From positions 1 through 64,000 of the forward strand of contig JAFUDX010000021.1 in NCBI GenBank assembly GCA_017464425.1: a DNA stretch of 64,000 bases, read 5' to 3'. The notes beneath the pieces are model-generated. The model ran no database searches and had not been told where the DNA came from. It saw only the letters and a list, made by a program, of their open reading frames with translations. Shown one piece after another: positions 18,722-27,402 of this stretch; position 1 is the stretch's first letter, and the number at the start of each line of letters is the position of its first letter. The stretch comes from Treponema sp. (lineage in GTDB: Bacteria > Spirochaetota > Spirochaetia > Treponematales > Treponemataceae). A program made the position numbers and the translations under genes.

Positions 18722-20311
18722 CTAAGTCCGCTCTCCCCCGCACGCGCCCACAAACCAGCGCACAATCTCGGGGCAACTTCGGTAATACAAATGCGGAAAA
18801 CCCGCGAGCATTTTTTCCGTGTGAATCATGCAATCCCATGAGCGGGAAGAAAGTGGCTTTTTCGCACTGAACGCGCTCCCATTGTTCGTGCTGTCAAAAT
18901 AGTGAAATTCATGCCCCCGTATTGTGGTTTCGACTCCGCTCAACCACCGTTCTTTCGGCGCAAATTCCGCGTAGCCGAATCTGACCAATTTTCCCGTATA
19001 TCGGCACTCGCCTTCTATTGCGCCGCACATTTCGTACGCCTCGCCTGATTCCGTCACAAGTTTTTCTTGCAAGTACATGAACCCGCCACACTCCGCCATG
19101 ACCGCCACCCCGTTTTTGACCGCCGCCTTAATCGACTTCCGCATTGAATCGTTCGCCTCAAGTTCCGCCGCATGAAGTTCGGGATAGCCCCCGCCGAGCA
19201 AAATCCCCCGCGCCTCAGACGGAACGCACGCATCATGCAAGGGCGAAAAAAACACAAGGCGCGCCCCCGCCTCTTCAAGCGCACGAAGATTCTCTTGATA
19301 ATAGAAGCAAAACGCTTCGTCACGGGCAACAGCGATTGTTAGTGAGGAGTGAGGAGTTAGCAGTGTGTAGTTAGCAGTGTGCAGTGTGGAATTTGCATGG
19401 GGGAAAGCCTTCCCCTCGCAAAAAGCAGTATAATCTTTTATTTTTGATTGTTGCCCACAAGGAGGTGGGCAAGAGCCAGTTGACCCGCAAGAATTTTGCG
19501 TGAGCAAAATTCTTGTCCGCGACAGGATGTCGGTGTTTTTCGTTTTCAATTTTCCGTTTTCAATTTCCATAATCGCTTCCAGTTCGGCAAAATCGAGCGT
19601 TTCGGTGAGGATTCGGGCGGTTTTTTGGATTTGTTTGTTTAGGTCGGCGATTTCTTGGGGCAAGAAAAGCCCTAAGTGGCGGCTCTTCCACACGGATTCG
19701 GAATCGTTCGGCAAAAAGCCGACTACTTTCACGCATTTTTCACCGTTTTCATCAGCTACGACACATTCTTCTTCAATCAGCGGCTTTAGAATCGAAAACT
19801 GAGCCTTCGAGCATTTGTTAAGGAAGATTCCCCTGATAAGATTTTTTCCGTCGCGCGAATTTTTTTTGTCGTAATCCAAAAATCCCTGCACGAGTGGCAC
19901 AATCGAACGGCTTGCCCCACTCGCATCCAGTACGAGCAGAATCGGCGTTTTGGTGATTCGGGCGATGTCATAGCTCGAAGCCTGAATCGACTTCCCTGCC
20001 AAGCCGTCAAACAGCCCCATCACCCCCTCAATAACAGCACAATCGGCACGGGAACGCGCATAATTCTCAGTAAAAATCTTTCGCACTTCGTCTTCGCCAA
20101 CAAAATAGCTGTCAAGATTCGTGCTCGGCACTCCCAAAACGCGCTCATGGAACATCGGGTCGATAAAATCAGGTCCGCACTTAAACGCGACCGGCGAGTG
20201 CCCTCGATTTTTGAGCAAGGCGAGCAAAGCACAAGTGAGCGTAGTCTTTCCGCTCGAACTTGAAGGCGCGGCAATCATAATGCGAGGAATGGGAGAACTA
20301 TCTAGCTTCAT
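18722..20311 (-). CDS. cbiA: Cobyrinic acid a,c-diamide synthase with repeat inserts
   Basis: 529 residues, longer than the usual ~450-460. P-loop APSSSSGKTT (15-24), FKCGPDFIDP and EGVMGLFDG mark the ATPase half. LGGGYPELHA, AECGGFMYL and GHEFHYF mark the glutamine amidotransferase half. It amidates cobyrinic acid using glutamine and ATP. About 75 extra residues, from ~247, are encoded by dispersed repeats (19338-19568). A second ~10-residue insert (RWLSGVETTI) precedes GHEFHY and comes from another repeat family. The reading frame is intact. The ATG overlaps the cobU stop by 4 bp. Confidence 0.93.
   Translation of the reverse strand: MKLDSSPIPRIMIAAPSSSSGKTTLTCALLALLKNRGHSPVAFKCGPDFIDPMFHERVLGVPSTNLDSYFVGEDEVRKIFTENYARSRADCAVIEGVMGLFDGLAGKSIQASSYDIARITKTPILLVLDASGASRSIVPLVQGFLDYDKKNSRDGKNLIRGIFLNKCSKAQFSILKPLIEEECVVADENGEKCVKVVGFLPNDSESVWKSRHLGLFLPQEIADLNKQIQKTARILTETLDFAELEAIMEIENGKLKTKNTDILSRTRILLTQNSCGSTGSCPPPCGQQSKIKDYTAFCEGKAFPHANSTLHTANYTLLTPHSSLTIAVARDEAFCFYYQENLRALEEAGARLVFFSPLHDACVPSEARGILLGGGYPELHAAELEANDSMRKSIKAAVKNGVAVMAECGGFMYLQEKLVTESGEAYEMCGAIEGECRYTGKLVRFGYAEFAPKERWLSGVETTIRGHEFHYFDSTNNGSAFSAKKPLSSRSWDCMIHTEKMLAGFPHLYYRSCPEIVRWFVGACGGERT
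19338..19568. repeat. In-frame block of dispersed repeats inside cbiA
   Basis: The block contains, in order, the AGTGAGGAGTTAGCAGTGTG run, the GGGGGAAAGCCTTCCCCTCG palindrome-like block, a CCCAC..GTGGG hairpin, an ATTCTTGTCCGCGACAGGATG block and a GAAAACGGAAAATTGAAA block (leftward). Relatives of these units occur at 8.2, 20.7, 33.36 and 51.77 kb. All are translated without a stop. Confidence 0.8.
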
Positions 20312-21252
20312 TTTTGTTTTTCATGCTCATTAGTATTGGGTGAAATTTTCTGTGGAATTCCACAAAAAATCCTCGTGAGTTCTGCATTTTTTGCAATTTT
20401 TTGCAATGCGAGGCCCGTTTGTTCGCGCAGTTGCCGCTGAAAATAATCAATCGGTACAACTCCGCAAAAAATATCGTCACAAATAATCACTTCTACCGAT
20501 GTGCGAGAAAAATCTGTTTTGGGAGAATGACTATGCTTGAGGCAGTATGCGACATAGTTTTCATAGTGGGAAATGCATCGTTTTGAAAAATCAGGCAGAG
20601 AATCACCGCTGCATACACACACATCATCATCTGAAAGAGAAAATTCCTTCTTTGCCCATGCTGTTTTTCCTTGATATGCGCCACCCACAACCAACTGCAC
20701 ACTGCTAACTGCTAACTGCTCACTTCTACTTCCTGCAACCATTTCTACCACAGTGTCACACTTGTCTGCGAGAAAGTTTTCAGTTTTTGCAAGGATTCTT
20801 CTATACAATTCTGTGAATTTGTCATAGTTTTTGCCATCGAAAAAGATTGTATCGCTTACGAAAACGACTGATTGTGCATGATTCATGAGAAATTCCAAAT
20901 CCGATTGTATTTTTTGGGTAATTTTTTCTTCATCTTGCTGTGCGTGTACCATACTGTCGGAAGAATCAAACAATTCGTTGGCAATAAGTGCCGTAAGACT
21001 GTCAAACAGAACCACGCTGTTCGGTTTTAGTTTTTTTACTGCTTCACAGATGTTTTTCCCACATTCAATTGTCTCAAATCCGAGATTTTTGCGGTCTTCA
21101 CGGTGTTTTTTGATTCGCTCTTCGTCTTCAGAATCATGCGGAATCATGGTGGCAAAGTACACGAGCGGAGCATTTTTTGCCAGTGTGCACGCACGCTCCT
21201 GCGCATAAGAGGATTTTCCATTTTTACAGCCACCAGAAACAAGGACAGTCAT
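20308..21252 (-). CDS. cobU: Doubled CobU: adenosylcobinamide kinase plus CobU-like second domain
   Basis: 314 residues against ~180 for a normal CobU. Residues 1-~165 are a full CobU domain, with P-loop SGGCKNGKSSYAQE, a VVLFDSLT motif and a VVEMVAG end. A ~12-residue linker (SRSEQLAVSSVQ) follows. A second domain at ~182-310 opens VVGGAYQGKTAWAK and closes with ICDDIFCGVVPIDYFQRQLRE and IFCGIPQKI, the typical CobU C-terminus. CobU phosphorylates adenosylcobinamide and attaches GMP. The second domain has a shortened P-loop (GGAYQGKT). The linker is a dispersed repeat also found in ribBA. Confidence 0.88.
   Translation of the reverse strand: MTVLVSGGCKNGKSSYAQERACTLAKNAPLVYFATMIPHDSEDEERIKKHREDRKNLGFETIECGKNICEAVKKLKPNSVVLFDSLTALIANELFDSSDSMVHAQQDEEKITQKIQSDLEFLMNHAQSVVFVSDTIFFDGKNYDKFTELYRRILAKTENFLADKCDTVVEMVAGSRSEQLAVSSVQLVVGGAYQGKTAWAKKEFSLSDDDVCVCSGDSLPDFSKRCISHYENYVAYCLKHSHSPKTDFSRTSVEVIICDDIFCGVVPIDYFQRQLREQTGLALQKIAKNAELTRIFCGIPQKISPNTNEHEKQK
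20691..20728. repeat. Dispersed heptamer-type repeat forming the CobU linker
   Basis: Leftward, the DNA reads AGTGAGCAGTTAGCAGTTAG, then CAGTGTGCAG, nearly the same as the end of ribBA. It encodes SEQLAVSSVQ exactly between the two CobU domains. Confidence 0.8.
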
Positions 21253-21339
21253 TTCTTTAAGTATATCATTTTTTTTAAATTTTTCGTGCTTTTTTCTAAA
21301 AATCGGTTTATAATATCTCGTTATAGGGACTTATTCTAC

Positions 21340-23031
21340 ATGATCAGACGAGATACAGACTTTAAACGCACCGTTTTGGTTGTTGACGATGAAGATGTAA
21401 ACCGCATGTTGCTCGGCACAATCCTAGAACAAAAATATTCCGTTATCTATGCAAAAAACGGTCAGGAAGCACTAGAACAGTTTCGTTCTCATGCCGCAAA
21501 TCTTTCACTGGTACTTCTGGACTTGCTTATGCCTGTTCTTGACGGCTATCAAGTTCTTTCCGAAATAAACAAGGATGCAACGCTTAAAAAAATTCCGGTC
21601 ATTGTGCTCACTTCCGAAAAATCAGCCGAAATCAAGAGCCTTGAGCTGGGAGCCGCTGACTTCCTTTCAAAGCCGTACGATTTGCCCGAAGTCATTCTGG
21701 CTCGCGTGCAGCACTCTATCCAGCTTTTTGAAGACAATACAATCATTCAAGCTGCTGAAAACGATGTGCTTACGGGTCTGTACACTCCAGAATTCTTTAC
21801 GCAATACGGTCATCTGTATGATCAGCGTCACCCCAATTACGAAATGGATGCGGTTGTTGTCGATTTCAGTCGCTTTCATCTCCTTAACGAACTTCACGGG
21901 CGCGAGGCAGGAAATCAGGTTCTTAAAGAAATCGCGAACGAAATCAAAAAATTCCTTGATGAAAACAAGGGCATTGCCTGCCGTCATGATGCAGACACAT
22001 TCTATGTTTATACCAAGCATCACTCTGAATACACTTCTTTCCTCGAAAAATGTACCACACGGCTTTCATCGCTCTTAAAAAGCCAGGAAATTCGGCTTCG
22101 CGTTGGAATTTATTTTGACCGCACAAAAGAAATTCCGTTTGAATCGCGGTTTGACCGGGCATTGCAGGCATGTAACGGACTTCGCAGTAAACACGGCACC
22201 ACATATGCCTTTTATGACGAAGAAATGCATCAGCAAGAAATGTTCGGAGCCCGTCTGCTCGAAGATTTTGACAGCGCAATCCGCGAAAAGCAATTTAAGG
22301 TGTATTATCAGCCCAAATACAACATTACTGGCGACACGCCGCTTCTTTCGAGTTCTGAAGCATTGATTCGCTGGATTCATCCTGATTTGGGCTTTATCCG
22401 CCCCGATTTGTTTATCCCGCTCTTTGAAGAAAACGGCTTGGTTCAAAAACTTGACCGCTATGTGTGGCGCGAAGCCGCCGAGCAAATGCACAAGTGGAAG
22501 GAACTGTACAATGTCACCGTTCCTGTTTCAGTAAATGTCTCGCGTGTTGACATCTCAGACCCCGAAATGACCGACTACATCTGCAAAATCGTCAGCGACA
22601 ACGGAATTTCGCCTCATGATTATCTTCTTGAAATAACGGAATCCGCCTACACTGACAATTCACAGCAGATTATCGATGTCGTCAACGACTTGCGCGATAA
22701 AGGATTCCGAATCGAAATGGACGATTTTGGTTCAGGATACTCTTCGCTCAATATGCTTACCACGCTTCCCATCGATGCGCTCAAACTCGATCGTGGGTTT
22801 ATCAACAACATCGCGTTCGGAAACAAGGAAATGCGCATGGTTGAGTTGATTCTTGAAATCGCTGACTTTTTAAAGGTCCCTGTCATTGCAGAAGGCGTTG
22901 AAACAAAAGAGCAGCTTGAGCTTTTAAAAGTCGCAAACTGCGATGTCATTCAGGGCTACTACTTTTCCAAGCCGCTTCCCCCAGAAGATTTTAACTCACT
23001 CATCGAAAAAGATATTGAAGTTCGTTCGTAA
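21340..23031 (+). CDS. Response regulator with degenerate GGDEF and intact EAL domain
   Basis: 563 residues from ATG 21340. A receiver domain (DDED and phospho-acceptor D61 in LVLLDLLMP, later K in SKPYD) is followed by a GGDEF-fold domain whose signature is CRHDADTFYV, so diguanylate cyclase activity is not expected. A C-terminal EAL domain has EALIRW (~340), VNVS, EITESA, DDFGSGYSSLN, LKLDRGF, AEGVET and QGYYFSKPL. All expected catalytic positions are present, so it should hydrolyse c-di-GMP when phosphorylated. The Hpt gene 35 bp downstream is a likely phosphate donor. A TATAAT lies at 21308-21315. Confidence 0.95.
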   Translation: MIRRDTDFKRTVLVVDDEDVNRMLLGTILEQKYSVIYAKNGQEALEQFRSHAANLSLVLLDLLMPVLDGYQVLSEINKDATLKKIPVIVLTSEKSAEIKSLELGAADFLSKPYDLPEVILARVQHSIQLFEDNTIIQAAENDVLTGLYTPEFFTQYGHLYDQRHPNYEMDAVVVDFSRFHLLNELHGREAGNQVLKEIANEIKKFLDENKGIACRHDADTFYVYTKHHSEYTSFLEKCTTRLSSLLKSQEIRLRVGIYFDRTKEIPFESRFDRALQACNGLRSKHGTTYAFYDEEMHQQEMFGARLLEDFDSAIREKQFKVYYQPKYNITGDTPLLSSSEALIRWIHPDLGFIRPDLFIPLFEENGLVQKLDRYVWREAAEQMHKWKELYNVTVPVSVNVSRVDISDPEMTDYICKIVSDNGISPHDYLLEITESAYTDNSQQIIDVVNDLRDKGFRIEMDDFGSGYSSLNMLTTLPIDALKLDRGFINNIAFGNKEMRMVELILEIADFLKVPVIAEGVETKEQLELLKVANCDVIQGYYFSKPLPPEDFNSLIEKDIEVRS

Positions 23032-23065
23032 CTTTCAGAAAACTCAAAAAAAGAAGGAGCAAAAA

Positions 23066-23401
23066 ATGATAACAATTGATTCGCTCAGAGCATACGGCGC
23101 AAATGTCGAAGAAGGACTGGCGCGCTGCCTCAATAAAGAAGATTTTTATCTTAAAATGGTCAATTTGGGGCTTAAAGACGAGCGATTTGAAAAACTCGAA
23201 GGCATTTTTGCCTCTAAGGATTATGATGCCGCGTTTGAAGCAGTTCATGCGCTCAAAGGTGTTGTCGCAAACCTTGCCCTCACCCCGCTTTCTGAGCCAA
23301 TCGAAAAAATGACCGAACTGTTGCGAAGCAGAACAGACACCGATTATTCAGATTTGTGCAATCAGGTCAAAGCAGAACGGGCAAAACTGCTTGCGCTGTA
23401 A
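23066..23401 (+). CDS. Hpt phosphotransfer protein
   Basis: 111 residues, a four-helix Hpt domain with the phospho-acceptor H61 in HALKGVVANL. AAGGAG precedes the ATG. It follows the receiver/EAL gene and is the natural phosphorelay partner for it. A hybrid histidine kinase is not in the window. Confidence 0.9.
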   Translation: MITIDSLRAYGANVEEGLARCLNKEDFYLKMVNLGLKDERFEKLEGIFASKDYDAAFEAVHALKGVVANLALTPLSEPIEKMTELLRSRTDTDYSDLCNQVKAERAKLLAL

Positions 23402-23428
23402 ACAAATTCAAAAGGTTTTTCAAAATAC

Positions 23429-24847
23429 ATGGAAGCTGAATCACCAATCCCTATCTCAAAAAGAACGAAATCGCTTATCAGCCACATAACGCAAGGTCTC
23501 AAAGAACGGAATGAAGTCATGAGCCTTGCGTTCCTCTCATGCATTGCAGGCGAGAATTTCTGCCTGTACGGACCGAGCGGAACGGGCAAAGCCACCATGC
23601 TTAAAAAGCTCAAGTCGGCATTTGCAGGCAGGTTTCAGTCCAAATCAAAGATTTTTGAGACACCCGCTGATTCCGAAGCAATCTCGTCATCATGGGAAGA
23701 TTTTTTGCTTCACTTGCATGTTGAGCCAATCCAAAACGATCAAGTGTTTCTCAAACTGATTACTTCAAAAAAGTCGGATTCGCAAATCGTAAAGGCAGAA
23801 AATTCGATTGCCGCTGATGAATTAAAAGAATTTGATTCTCAAATCGAAGACATTACCGTACCTGTGGAAGTGCAAGAAGTTATCGCCCGTATCCGAACGG
23901 AACTCAATGCGCGCAATCTTGCATCCGATGAGTCAGAAAAGTCCGAACAGTTCTACATTTCTGACGACCGATGGATAAAAATCATGCGGCTCCTTAAAAC
24001 ATCCGCTTTTTTAAATGGGCGGAAGGCTGTTGATTTTATAGACTGCGAGCTTATCAGCCTGTGCATCTGGAAAATCAAAAAAACACGCGCAAAAACGGCA
24101 AGCACCAGCAAAGAAGTCGCCAAAATCGTTACGGATTGCATCACACAAAGCAAAAATCCGTTCGATGAGCACATCTCACAACTTGAATCGCTTGTGGCGG
24201 ACTATAATGCCTTTGTCGATTCTGCCTTCTACATTGAGCAAGACGGGCAAAAAGTCAAAAATCCAGAGCTTTTTGGCTATACCAAGCCGTCCGAACCGAA
24301 CGTATTCAAAATGAATGACGGCACTTCCGCGTTCAGAATCCTGCATCCAGAAGAAATCCGCTCCTACGATTACATTACGCCCTCGTATATCGCGCAGGAA
24401 TTTTCTCTCTATGGCAACGGAAAAGGTGCGTATTTTGATCAAAACCGAGAGAGAATCGCAAAAAATGACCGCTATCGAGACAAATATTTCGTAAAGAATC
24501 TTACAATTGTTGATGGAACTGCCGTATGGACAGACGGCGACTGCAACAAAGAGTATTCTCTTCGCGTTCAGATGATTCCTGAGAATTTCGTAAAAGGTGA
24601 TGAAGAAAAACTCTCTGCCATCAAAGCGCAGGCGGACGAAAAATACAATCTTATCGCACGGGCAATCGAAAAAGAAGGCGAAAAAATCCAAAAATATATT
24701 CGGAGCAAAGAACGCCAGTACAAGGCAAACTTGTTTTCGCCAAAGTCCACCTGTGAGCGGTTGCTTTCAAAAGCGGCTCATTCTGGAGAACGAATCTTTG
24801 AATTATCCAAGCTTTTTCGGAATTCTGTCGTAAAACTCGGATCATAG
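23429..24847 (+). CDS. RavA-like MoxR AAA+ protein lacking the Walker B region
   Basis: 472 residues. The opening resembles RavA (ISHITQGLKERNEVMSLAFLSCIAGENFCLYGPSG), with a P-loop GPSGTGKA (48-55) that has Ala where Ser/Thr normally binds magnesium. Directly afterwards, SWEDFLLHLHVEPI matches the segment that in RavA follows sensor 1 (LYDRFLIRLxVxP). The Walker B and sensor 1 part, roughly 80-100 residues, is missing. The lid and a helical C-terminal region remain. The frame is open and the gene follows the Hpt gene, so it may work as a non-hydrolysing adaptor. Its 3' end overlaps cobM by 70 bp, convergently. Confidence 0.7.
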   Translation: MEAESPIPISKRTKSLISHITQGLKERNEVMSLAFLSCIAGENFCLYGPSGTGKATMLKKLKSAFAGRFQSKSKIFETPADSEAISSSWEDFLLHLHVEPIQNDQVFLKLITSKKSDSQIVKAENSIAADELKEFDSQIEDITVPVEVQEVIARIRTELNARNLASDESEKSEQFYISDDRWIKIMRLLKTSAFLNGRKAVDFIDCELISLCIWKIKKTRAKTASTSKEVAKIVTDCITQSKNPFDEHISQLESLVADYNAFVDSAFYIEQDGQKVKNPELFGYTKPSEPNVFKMNDGTSAFRILHPEEIRSYDYITPSYIAQEFSLYGNGKGAYFDQNRERIAKNDRYRDKYFVKNLTIVDGTAVWTDGDCNKEYSLRVQMIPENFVKGDEEKLSAIKAQADEKYNLIARAIEKEGEKIQKYIRSKERQYKANLFSPKSTCERLLSKAAHSGERIFELSKLFRNSVVKLGS

Positions 24848-25560
24848 AGCTTTGAGCGCGAATAATCCGAATGAGAAACCACATTTCCCACAATAATAAG
24901 GGCTGTTTTTGAAATTTCGTGCACTTGTGCTGATTCAGCAAGGGTTCCGACCGTGCAAATCACCCGTTTTTCGTCTTTCCAAGTGGCTTTGTAAACGATT
25001 GCAACGGGCGTGTGCGGGGAAAGCCCTGCAGAAAGCAGCTCTTCCTGTACTTTTCCCATCATTCCTGCACTCAAAAAAAGCACGAGCGTTGTATTGTGGG
25101 CTGCAAGAGATGCAAGCCGTTCCTTTTCGGGAACGAGGGTACGCCCTTCAAGCCTGGTAATAATGACGGTCTGAGAAACATCGGGTAATGTATACTCAAG
25201 GTTTAAGGATGCCGCTGCCCCACAGAATGAGCTTACACCGGGAACTGACTCATACGGTATGCCGAGTTTGTCCAATTCATCCATCTGCTCACGAATCGCA
25301 CCGTACAAACTGGGGTCTCCTGTGTGCAAACGAACGGTCGTCTTGCCCGATTTTTCGGATTTTTTGATGATGGCAAGCACTTCTTCAAGCGTCATTGTGG
25401 CACTGTTATAAATTTCTGCACATCTTGAGCAATTTTCAAGCAACTCTGGGTTTACCAGTGAGCCTGCGTAAATCACGACATCAGCGTTTTTTAGCAGATT
25501 TTGCCCTTTTACGGTAATTAACTCTGGGTCTCCAGGTCCTGCCCCTACAAAATAGACCAT
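24778..25560 (-). CDS. cobM: Precorrin-4 / cobalt-precorrin-4 C11-methyltransferase
   Basis: 260 residues, a SAM-dependent tetrapyrrole methylase (VYFVGAGPGDPELITVKG, VIYAGSLVNPELL, HTGDPSLYGAIREQMDEL, PGVSSFCGAAASL). It methylates C11 in corrin ring synthesis. With CbiD next to it, the anaerobic name CbiF also fits. It ends the leftward ribD-cbiC-cbiD-cobM run and overlaps the 3' end of the convergent RavA-like gene by 70 bp. Confidence 0.95.
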   Translation of the reverse strand: MVYFVGAGPGDPELITVKGQNLLKNADVVIYAGSLVNPELLENCSRCAEIYNSATMTLEEVLAIIKKSEKSGKTTVRLHTGDPSLYGAIREQMDELDKLGIPYESVPGVSSFCGAAASLNLEYTLPDVSQTVIITRLEGRTLVPEKERLASLAAHNTTLVLFLSAGMMGKVQEELLSAGLSPHTPVAIVYKATWKDEKRVICTVGTLAESAQVHEISKTALIIVGNVVSHSDYSRSKLYDPSFTTEFRKSLDNSKIRSPE

Positions 25561-25563
25561 AGC

Positions 25564-26754
25564 TTACAGCTCCTTGCTTTGAGTGATATACTTTTTTGCC
25601 TCTGGCGTTTCACCAAGAAGCCCGTTTTCTTTCGTAAAAACAATGACTTCGCACTGCATCGCGCCACCTGTCCAATCCGTCAGCACTTTCTGAATCATTC
25701 GGGTGATTTCGGTGCAGATTTTGAGCCGTGTTTCTGCATGCTCGCCATACAAATCTAGCTCATGTATCGCCTGCTCCGTCGAAATACACGCCATGAGTTT
25801 TTCTTGCAGAAGCGGAAATTCGTTTTCTGCTACGAATTTTTTTGCAACGGAACAGAGCGTTTCCATTCGGTGGTCGCCGTACTTTGAGTGCGTGTTTTTA
25901 ATTCCTGCGGCGACTTTTACCAGTTTTCCCATATGTCCGCACAAAAGCAGCTTTTTAAATCCTGCTTTTTGCGCCATCAGAACGGCATCGTAGATGAAAT
26001 TTGAACAATGAACGGCAGCTTCAAGAGAAAAGCCAAATTCACTTTGAAGGAATTCGCTTCCGTAGTTGCCAGGCGTCATGAGCAATACGCGCTTCCCCTG
26101 CGATTTTCGGATATTTATTTCTATTTTAATCGTGTCCAAAATGGCCTGTTCGCTCATCGGCTCCACGATTCCGCTCGTTCCCAAAATTGAAATTCCGCCG
26201 ATAATCCCCAGCTTGGGATTGAATGTTTTTGTGGCAAGAAATGCTCCCTCTGGAGCGGAAATCTCAACGGAAAGGCTGCATGTCTCTTCTATGCGCTCAC
26301 GCTCACGGTTTATACCGTCACAAATCATTTTTCTGGGAACTGAATTTATCGCCCATTCGCCCGGTTTTTGATCCAAACCAGGTAAGGTAACCCGCCCTAT
26401 CCCCATTCCGCCGGAAATAGTGATTCGTTGTGCGTCATCACATTCTTTTGTGACTTTTGAGCAGATTTTCGTTCCGTTCGTTACATCGCTGTCTTTTCCG
26501 CTGTATTTTCTGACGGAGCATGAGGCAACATCTTTAGAAATCACCTGATCTTCGATTTCGATGCAGACTTTTATTCCTTTTGGCGTGGTCAGAATTACAT
26601 ACGGCACGATTTTTTGCGTCAGTACCATTCTTGCCGCCGCCACGCTTCCTGCAGCCGCGCATGTTCCAGTCGTAAACCCGATGTCTGGCTCTGAAACGGA
26701 TTTTTTAAGGAAAAAAGATTTCGTTGGATTCTGAACAGATTCTTTTTGCTCCAT
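25564..26754 (-). CDS. cbiD: Cobalt-precorrin-5B C1-methyltransferase
   Basis: 396 residues. FTTGTCAAA, GIGRVTLPGL, NPKLGIIGGISILGTSGIVEPMS and LLCGHMGKLVKVAAGI are strong CbiD signatures. CbiD methylates C1 and belongs to the anaerobic, early-cobalt route. It lies 3 bp from cobM and 6 bp from cbiC, consistent with one transcript. Confidence 0.97.
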   Translation of the reverse strand: MEQKESVQNPTKSFFLKKSVSEPDIGFTTGTCAAAGSVAAARMVLTQKIVPYVILTTPKGIKVCIEIEDQVISKDVASCSVRKYSGKDSDVTNGTKICSKVTKECDDAQRITISGGMGIGRVTLPGLDQKPGEWAINSVPRKMICDGINRERERIEETCSLSVEISAPEGAFLATKTFNPKLGIIGGISILGTSGIVEPMSEQAILDTIKIEINIRKSQGKRVLLMTPGNYGSEFLQSEFGFSLEAAVHCSNFIYDAVLMAQKAGFKKLLLCGHMGKLVKVAAGIKNTHSKYGDHRMETLCSVAKKFVAENEFPLLQEKLMACISTEQAIHELDLYGEHAETRLKICTEITRMIQKVLTDWTGGAMQCEVIVFTKENGLLGETPEAKKYITQSKEL

Positions 26755-26760
26755 TGCGCA

Positions 26761-27399
26761 TTATTCCCGTTTTGCCAAATCATACAGAATCGCATTGCAG
26801 ATTGCCGCCGCCACCGTACTTCCGCCTTTTCTGCCTTCATTTACGATATACGGCACGGCTGTTTCCATAATCATTTCCTTTGCGGCAACTACATTTACAA
26901 AACCAACCGGCACGCCGATGATTGCGACTGGTGCAAATCCCGCTTTTATGAGCGAGCAAAGCTCAATCAGAGCCGTAGGAGCATTTCCGATTGCAAAAAT
27001 AACGGGCTTTTGAATTTCTGCAGCTTTTCTCATGCTTACTGCGGCACGGGTCTGATCCTGTTCTTTCGCGCGTTTTGCGACTTCTTCATCCGCCATAAAG
27101 CAATGAACCGTTCCGCCGAACGATGCAAGCGTTTTTTTATTAATCCCGGCAAGTGCCATGTTCGTGTCCGTCACGATGTCCGCGCCATTTTGAATCGCAT
27201 TTTTTATGACAGAAAGGACATTTTTTGAGAATCTGAGCGTTTTGGCGAATTCAAAATCAGCCGTTGTGTGAATAACGCGCAGTATGACGGGAGCTTTTTC
27301 TTCATCAAGGAGAATTTTTTTATCTTCAAGCTCTTTTTTTATGATTGCAAAACTCGTTTTTTCAATATCAGCGGGTAAGACATGTTCGATTGTGTTCAT
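26761..27399 (-). CDS. cbiC: Precorrin-8X methylmutase
   Basis: 212 residues of the CobH/CbiC family (VIHTTADFEFA, TDTNMALAGI, IGNAPTALIEL, GVPVGFVNVVAAKE). It moves the methyl group from C11 to C12 to give cobyrinic acid, and His in VIHTTAD is the expected catalytic residue. It sits between ribD (3 bp) and cbiD. Confidence 0.96.
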   Translation of the reverse strand: MNTIEHVLPADIEKTSFAIIKKELEDKKILLDEEKAPVILRVIHTTADFEFAKTLRFSKNVLSVIKNAIQNGADIVTDTNMALAGINKKTLASFGGTVHCFMADEEVAKRAKEQDQTRAAVSMRKAAEIQKPVIFAIGNAPTALIELCSLIKAGFAPVAIIGVPVGFVNVVAAKEMIMETAVPYIVNEGRKGGSTVAAAICNAILYDLAKRE

Positions 27400-27402
27400 A
27401 TG

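Noticed and set aside
21103-21339. Longer N-terminus for the receiver-EAL protein
   Set aside because: The extra 79 codons overlap cobU on the other strand and contain no domain; the receiver starts at ATG 21340.
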